DNA of 64,000 bases from Lophium mytilinum (Eukaryota > Ascomycota > Dothideomycetes > Mytilinidiales > Mytilinidiaceae): the NCBI GenBank assembly GCA_010093605.1, contig MU004186.1:2212616-2276615 (forward strand). Reading direction: 5' to 3'. Shown here piece after piece: positions 58,158 to 64,000 of the stretch; the stretch's first letter is position 1, and each line of letters starts with the position of its first letter. The position numbers were made by a program, and so were the translations under genes. The notes under the pieces are model-generated. The model was not told the origin of the DNA. It saw nothing but the letters and a program-made list of their open reading frames with translations, and did not search any database.

Positions 58158-59744
58158 CTACGCCAAATCCAACACAACCCTCCCCCTCAACCGCCCCTGA
58201 TCCATCTCCTCAAACACATCCGTCAGCTTCTCCATCTTCTCAACGCGGTAGTGCGTCTTCACGACCCCCCTGGCCGCGAGTTCGAGAACCTCTCCAGCTT
58301 CCTTCCGATCGCCGACGGCGACGCCGACAATGCTGAGCGCTTTCGCGACGAGTATCTGAGGTGCGGCGGACGCGATGGGGAGCGCGGCGCCTTCGGGGAT
58401 GCCGACGCAGACGACGCGGCCGCCGAAGCGGAGAAGGGGGATGGAGGAGGCGTAGGCGGCGTTGGCGGCGGAGACTGGGGTTGAGAGCACGTGGTTAGCC
58501 ATTTCATTGATATTTTCAAGGGGAAATGAGGGGGCTGGGGGTTTCTGGGGACTGGGTTCGAGAGAGCCTGGCATGGGGGATTGGGAGAAGGGGAGCGGGT
58601 TACATACGGACTAAGACAGCATGCGCCCCTAGTCCGCCTGTTAATGCGAGGACTTGATCGGTGATAGACGGCGCGTCTTTGGGATCGGAGGCTTGGGGGA
58701 GCGGGATGAAGTGCTCGGCGCCGGATTCGAGCACGAGGTCTTTTTTGGAGACGTGGTCGACGCCGATGACCCTGTGGCTCATACCGCGCGAGGAGAGCTG
58801 GACGGCGATGTGGCCGAGGCCGCCGCCAGCACCTACACACCGCGAGCATCAGCAATCTTTGCTTCCAACCATTCATGTTCTCGTCCCTCTTAGCTGAGGA
58901 TTGGAGCTCTCAGCTCTCAAGCCCGCAGAAGGGGGCAAGCAAAGTCGTAGATATACACACCCAGCACAACGACCCACTCCCCACTCAACGCGCCACTCCT
59001 TCGCAAGGCTGCATACGTCGTTACGCCCGCACACAGCATCGGTGCCGCCTCAGCGCTGCCCAGGCCTTCGGGGATCGGGGTCACGTAGTTCGCGGGCGCA
59101 AGCACGTACTGCTGGAACGTGCCGGGGGTGTAGTAGCCGCTGATTTTCTGGTTGAAGCAGATGCCGTCGTGGCCTGCGAGGCAGGCGGGGCAGGAGGCGC
59201 AGGTTGCTGAGATCCATTTGACTGTAGGGAAAGAGGTGGAGTTAGCAGGAATTCGGTGGAGCTGAATCAAGACTACTTGGATGGTACGGGGAGAGGTATC
59301 ATGGAGTGTTTGCATAGGACGTACTCCCAACCCTATCCCCAACCTTCACTGGGCTCGCTGCAGCACTCCCAGCAGGTCCCATGGCTACTATCTTCCCGAC
59401 GCCCTCATGGCCGCCGACTTGGCCTGGTTGAGTTGGGAAGGGGAGGGACACCCAGTCGGATTTCATGACGCCGATGTCTGAGTGGCAGACGCCAGAATGC
59501 GTGCTAACATGATTCTGATCAGCGTTCTCAATTATCTTGGAATAGTTGAAATGCAAGCCAGTCCAACCAGAGAAGCATGGAAAGAGCCATATAGCGAGAG
59601 AAGCGGAATGGAAGCTCACAGATTCACAAGCACCTCCCCCGGCCCCGGAGTCGGCGTCTCCACCATCTCAATCTTCGTCGAGATGCTGCCGGGCTTGTCG
59701 TAGACGGCCGCCTTATGCGTTTTGGGGATGTGGATGTCGGCCAT
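58158..59744 (-). CDS. Zinc-dependent alcohol dehydrogenase, 368 aa
   Basis: Five exons on the minus strand: 59744-59620, 59503-59325, 59221-58961, 58832-58608 and 58474-58158 (1,107 nt). Introns are 103-133 nt, longer than in neighbouring genes. The start is [20 protein letters not shown]. Catalytic zinc ligands are in SGVCHSD and GGHEGVG. The structural zinc site is [15 protein letters not shown], with four Cys. The NAD(P)-binding Rossmann motif is [16 protein letters not shown]. This is the ADH1-like class of medium-chain dehydrogenases, which interconvert alcohols and aldehydes with NAD. There is no mitochondrial presequence, so it is probably cytosolic. The exact substrate is not shown. 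Confidence 0.93.
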
Positions 59745-60949
59745 GACTGCGACTACTTTACTCAATCCCAATCTGCCGTTTCAGGTCACAAAAGTTGAGA
59801 GGAGAAGTAAGAAGCGATATAAGAAGTAATTGAAAGATGAAAGTAAACAGGTGACGCAACGCCGTTACACGCGAAAGAAGCAGTTCGGTAGCACGTAGGA
59901 AGCAGAGTCGGAGAAACAGAGTCGAACAAAGACGTCAGATTACCGCCCCTCCAATCGTGCCTAGTCTATTTACGCCTGATACCATGCGCACACGCGCGTG
60001 GATATGCCGTGTGTTGCCCACAACAAAGCTACTAGCCTGCCTCGGCCTAATCCTCTATGCCTGGGATGCGGGGGAACTTGCATTGGAGCACTTCGGTGCG
60101 GAGGCGGGCGGTTGGCAAGACGTACTACCCTGCTTCGACCTTCTGCACGTGGTGTAAATAGGATCCATGGCTCAAGGATTCCTGGGGCCGCGGAGCGTGA
60201 CGTATACGGGGATTGCGGGGTCTGATGGAATGGAAGAGTGGTGGTAGCTCGGGGATGGAGGTCGAGAAGCGGAGGTGGGTCTAGGAAGTGTGGCTGGTGT
60301 CTGGGCTGTCCTGAAGATAAGTGTGGCTGAAGCCGTGATAAAGGGAGGGGGCTAGGTAGGTATGGGTAATGGAGAGCTAGATATTGGTAATGAAGAGATC
60401 ATAAGACGGGAATACATGCTTCAGAAATGTAACAGGTAAGCCCATCTGTATCCGCCCAATCAACTCATCAGCGTTGAACTAAGTCGGAATCAATGTTAGC
60501 TACTGCAATGGCTCGTCGTAGATGTGCGTACGCATACCGCCGCATGAGGAGCCTCAAGGTGTTTCCAGCATTTCGGATGACAGGGAAGTTCCGCATGTTG
60601 ACCATAGTAAGCTCGCGAGGGTAGATACCGTAAACAGTGTTCACAGTGTGTACGCAGATTCTAAGTGCATTCTCGTTCCCAGCGTCAATTAGTACGCCGG
60701 AGCAGTGGTAAGAAAATGTACGGACGTCTACGAAAAGGCACTACGAGTATCGACATCACTTCATCTCAGAGGTGATTGAGTTTGTATTCTTATATTCAAG
60801 TATCATTCGAAGTAATCTCTAGACTATAGCGCTAGTCTGCTTACCCCGGAGCATGATTCGTAATCCGTATATCGTTGTAGTCCCAGCTACGTATGCGCCG
60901 TATCGAGATATACCTGACTATCATGATTGATATTTCCGTAGTGCTGTAT
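59745..60949. other. Intergenic region
   Basis: 1.2 kb between the alcohol dehydrogenase start and the RAD7 stop, both minus strand. It should hold the ADH promoter and the RAD7 3' UTR. No gene or RNA recognised. Confidence 0.5.
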
Positions 60950-63059
60950 TCAAGCACCAACATGCACCATCTTTCCTAGCGCCATGTTAACATCAACACC
61001 CCACTCTCCGAACTGCTCAATCGCATCTTGAGCCCTCGGGACACCGATGAGCACGATACCAGCCGGCACAATGACGTCCTCAATGCCGAAACAGCTGAAG
61101 GCGACCAGCTTTTTCAACTTCGGGCAGGATTTGAAGATGCCAGCAACGACGATAGTATCGACGGTGGTGCAGAACGAAACGTTGAGCTCCTCAAGGCACG
61201 GATACTGCTTCTTGCCGTCGAAGACAGACGAGAAGGTGGCAAAGCTGATGTGGCGGCAACTCGCAATGTCGAGAGTGTGGAGCTTGAAGCCGGAGTGCTC
61301 CATCATTGCGGCGAATCCTGCGTCTCCGAGACCGATGACTTCCTCGGGACCTTCAGGGTTGGCGTTGTCGATGTCGCGGTTGCTGTTCACGTCGATGAAG
61401 CGGAGGGGAGGGTTCGCCCAGTCGGTGAAGAGGGCAGCAAAGGCCGCGTCAGTGGCGTAGTCGTTCTCTGTGAAGCGGAGTTTGGAGAGGCTACGGCATT
61501 GGGTGTGAATTGCGTCGAGGACATCGTCGCCGGCTTCGAGGAAGCGCTCAAGTGAGAGAGTCTGCAAGTTGGCGCCGACGCTGCCGATAACGTTGACGAT
61601 GCGTTCACCAGGGACTTCCTGGGAGATTTGTAGCGAGAGATGTTCGAGATGGGCAAGGTGAGCAATGGCATCGATGGCTGCAACACCGAGCTGGCGGCAA
61701 CGCTTGAACTTGAGGCGAGAGATGTTGGGGCAGTATCCGACCATCGCAGCAGCAGCATCGTCGTCGAATGAAGCATCAAGCCACTCGAGCTTCAGGGTCT
61801 CGAGCTGCTCGCCCTTCACTTTGAACATCCTGATCCACATGTCATTGGTGACAAGATTGGCGGCGTAGAGTTGGATATGCTTCAGCTCGGGGGCCTTCTC
61901 GAGCATGTACTCGACGCATCGGTCTTTGAATTGGCAGCAGTTGCGGAGCGCGAGTTTCTCGATGTGTGGAACAAACGCGAAGATATGCTCGTAGTCCTCG
62001 CACTCTAAATAAGCACACTCGTGGATAGCGACAGTCTTCAGGTCCGCGCGCAAGAACAGCTTCAACGTCTGAGGAGTGAGGACTCGCTTCTTTGAGAAGA
62101 TTTCGCAGAGACGCTCAATGATAGAATCTGGCAGATCGCCGAACTCCTCTACTTCTTGATGGTGCTGAACGATTTTCTCGATGCAGAGCTGCTGCAACGA
62201 CTTGGCTCCGTGGGTGACGATACCGTCGAGGCGGTTGCTCTCCACCTTGCGACGGGTCTTTCGAACGGCGGGCTTGTTGGCCTTCTCGGTCGCCTTCTCC
62301 TCCTTTGCAAGATCCTTTCCGCAGGGTGTGCAGACCAGACCACCGTCTGGGCCAGTTTTGCTGTACGGGGTGACGGTGAAGCGTTTGCTGCATGTCTCGC
62401 AATTCTCCAGCTGGCCTGGCAGCGGCTTGGACTTCTTGTACATGTTACCCAGAGCATCATCGTAATCTTCATCGGAGTCTTCGTCGTCAGAGTCGTCGCG
62501 CTTCTTCTTCTTGCTTGCAGCCTTCTTCTTGTCTTGCTTGCCCTTCTTCACCTTGGCGATGGCATCTTCTTGGTTCCTCTTGCGCTTGCGCGACCTCTCA
62601 ACAGCCTCGGCGACGGCATTCTCTTCGGCTTCCTGTTCTTCAGCTGTCTGCACCTGGTGGCTTGGACCTTCGCCGTTGTCTGGGGCCGCCTCGTCGCCAT
62701 CTTCACCACCTTGTTGCTCGGCCTGCTGAACTCGTTGGAGGTAGGAATCACGGATCTGGGCGGCGGAGATATTGTTCGCCTATTGGACCGCACGAGTTAG
62801 CCAGGGCTCGACGATACTGAGACTGGTTTGCTGGTCTTCAAAAGGCTAGGAGAAACTTACAGCAAGGAAGTCGGTCAAAGCGGAATGACTGTGACATCGT
62901 CAGCTCAGCTCAGATCACACATGCAATAGCTGCTGGAGACTTACGGTCCACGGATACCGGCGGTGCCACGGTTGGCGCCATTGTTGCGTGCGCGACGATT
63001 CGACCTGTTTGACGGATGATCAGTACGACCATCTCTCGAGCGATCAGGGAGCCTTACAT
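60950..63059 (-). CDS. RAD7: RAD7-type nucleotide excision repair protein, 639 aa
   Basis: Four exons: 63059-63058, 63004-62945, 62888-62861 and 62779-60950 (1,920 nt). Rad7, with Rad16, serves global-genome repair in non-transcribed DNA and acts in an E3 ligase complex. The N-terminus MSNRRARNNGANRGTAGIRG, then PHSALTDFLAANNISAAQIR, is the conserved Rad7 start. A Lys-rich region precedes a Cys-pair zinc-like motif (CETCSKRF, CTPCGKD, residues about 155-185). The rest is a leucine-rich repeat array, for example LKTVAIHECAYLECEDYEHI and CPNISRLKFKRCRQLGVAAI. The start codon is split: AT ends exon 1 and G begins exon 2 after a 53-nt intron with a GTAAGG donor. Confidence 0.92.
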
Positions 63060-63591
63060 TCTATCGCGAACCAAGAAGATGAAAGCGAATCGATCAAAAT
63101 TGCATCAATCAAAGCAGAGCGAGGTTGACTGGAGAGGTAGATGGTGGAAAGAAGTCTGGTGTTGGAGGTTGGGGTTGGTAGAAGTGAGGAGCGACAAGTC
63201 GGCGGTCGGTGGGGCCTTTTCAATTAACGCGTCTCGCGCAGTCAGGTGGCAATTAAGGCTTATTCAGAAGGGATTAGCGCCTTATTGAGTGCCCCTTTTT
63301 GCTAAAGGCTTTCACGTCATGCAAATGCATCACTGTCCAATGTGCTCCCATGACATTCCTGATACTCAATTGGTATTTTCTCCACGCCTTATGATCTGGA
63401 GCCCATAATGCACCCCCAGGGGCAGCCGAACAAGTATCGCCCCGATGCATACTCCTAAGCTATGCCGAATCCAGGACTGAAATCCCATGAATGAAAGATG
63501 CATCTCAAATTCCGAAGATACAACACCAACCTGTCCGTGCTGATGGGAAGGCCCCACCAGTACAGAAGAGTTTCAGCTGTCCGAGCGATTC

Positions 63592-64000
63592 CTAGAACCG
63601 GACGTCGTCATCGCTATCGCTGTGATCGTCATCGTCGTCTTCGTCATCCGACTTCCAGACTTCAGGCTCCGGGCTAGGAGGTTTCTAGAAATCAATTAGT
63701 ACAAGTCAACGTCGTGATGTATTCCGGGTACACTCACGTATGCCTTGATCTTGGCGAACTTGCCTCCGCCCGCATTGACGGTGCGCTGGGTAGCAGTAGA
63801 ATGGACAGATCCAGCGACAGACGACCCTGTAGTTGAACCACGTCCAGCAGGGTGTCCATATTTCGTAGGATCGAAACCGCCGGAGGAGAGGCCCGTCGGC
63901 TTGCTCTGCAAGGAAGAGGTCGCACGGGATGACTTTCCCTTCGCAATCATCCACTCTTCGTCCTCCTCCGCTGGCCGTCCACCGACCGAGCTACCAAGTC
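63592..64000 (-). CDS. 3' part of an unknown protein with acidic C-terminus (truncated by window edge)
   Basis: Exons 64000-63738 and 63684-63592, with a 53-nt intron (GTGAGT..GATTTCTAG). The visible part reads LGSSVGGRPAEEDEEWMIAK, then a Ser/Gly/Thr-rich stretch with FDPTKYGHPAGRGSTTGSS, and ends in PEPEVWKSDDEDDDDDHSDS and DDDVRF. The acidic tail is typical of nuclear or chromatin-associated proteins but is not diagnostic. The start and any domain lie to the right of the window. I do not recognise the family. Confidence 0.65.

Overview
The window is nuclear DNA of a filamentous ascomycete (Pezizomycotina, most likely Dothideomycetes). Most protein genes carry short spliceosomal introns of about 45-130 nt with GTAAGT-type donors, CTAAC/CTGAC-type branch points and YAG acceptors. 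The gene set is typically fungal (Ste11 MAPKKK, Fung_rhodopsin receptor, DUF7514, TMEM135-like and RAD7 proteins), and one transposon has been rewritten by RIP-like C-to-T mutation. I rebuilt gene models by splicing by eye; where exon lengths are given, phases were checked.

Left part (1-21.9 kb): the 3' end of cytosolic leucyl-tRNA synthetase; a 2.5 kb gap; a 3,073 bp terminal-inverted-repeat DNA transposon, RIP-degraded and carrying a nested solo LTR, inserted in the TATA region of an orphan 276-aa gene; a five-exon surface or secreted protein with three 66-aa repeats; a TMEM135-like membrane protein; a bHLH transcription factor; a gene-poor stretch; and a rhodopsin-domain (PTH11-like) receptor.

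Middle part (22.8-42 kb): an isochorismatase-fold hydrolase, two small conserved proteins, the release-factor-like VMS1, a secreted ML-like protein, a secreted amidase broken by two frameshifts, a very large conserved fungal protein with three clustered apparent frameshifts and a probable GC-AG intron, a Cys-rich protein with an in-frame stop, and a RING-finger protein.

Right part (42-64 kb): a Nudix hydrolase, an FHS/FucP-type MFS transporter, replication factor C subunit 5, a small unknown protein, a DUF7514 protein, a 337 bp pogo/mariner-type MITE, the STE11 MAPKKK, a zinc alcohol dehydrogenase, the nucleotide-excision-repair protein RAD7 (start codon split by an intron), and the 3' end of an acidic-tailed unknown protein.

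The genes are mostly housekeeping or signalling and do not form an obvious biosynthetic cluster or defence island. The novelty lies in the transposon that split a promoter, the repeat-bearing surface protein, the cluster of frame lesions at 30-40 kb, and the split start codon. I found no rRNA, CRISPR array or convincing tRNA.
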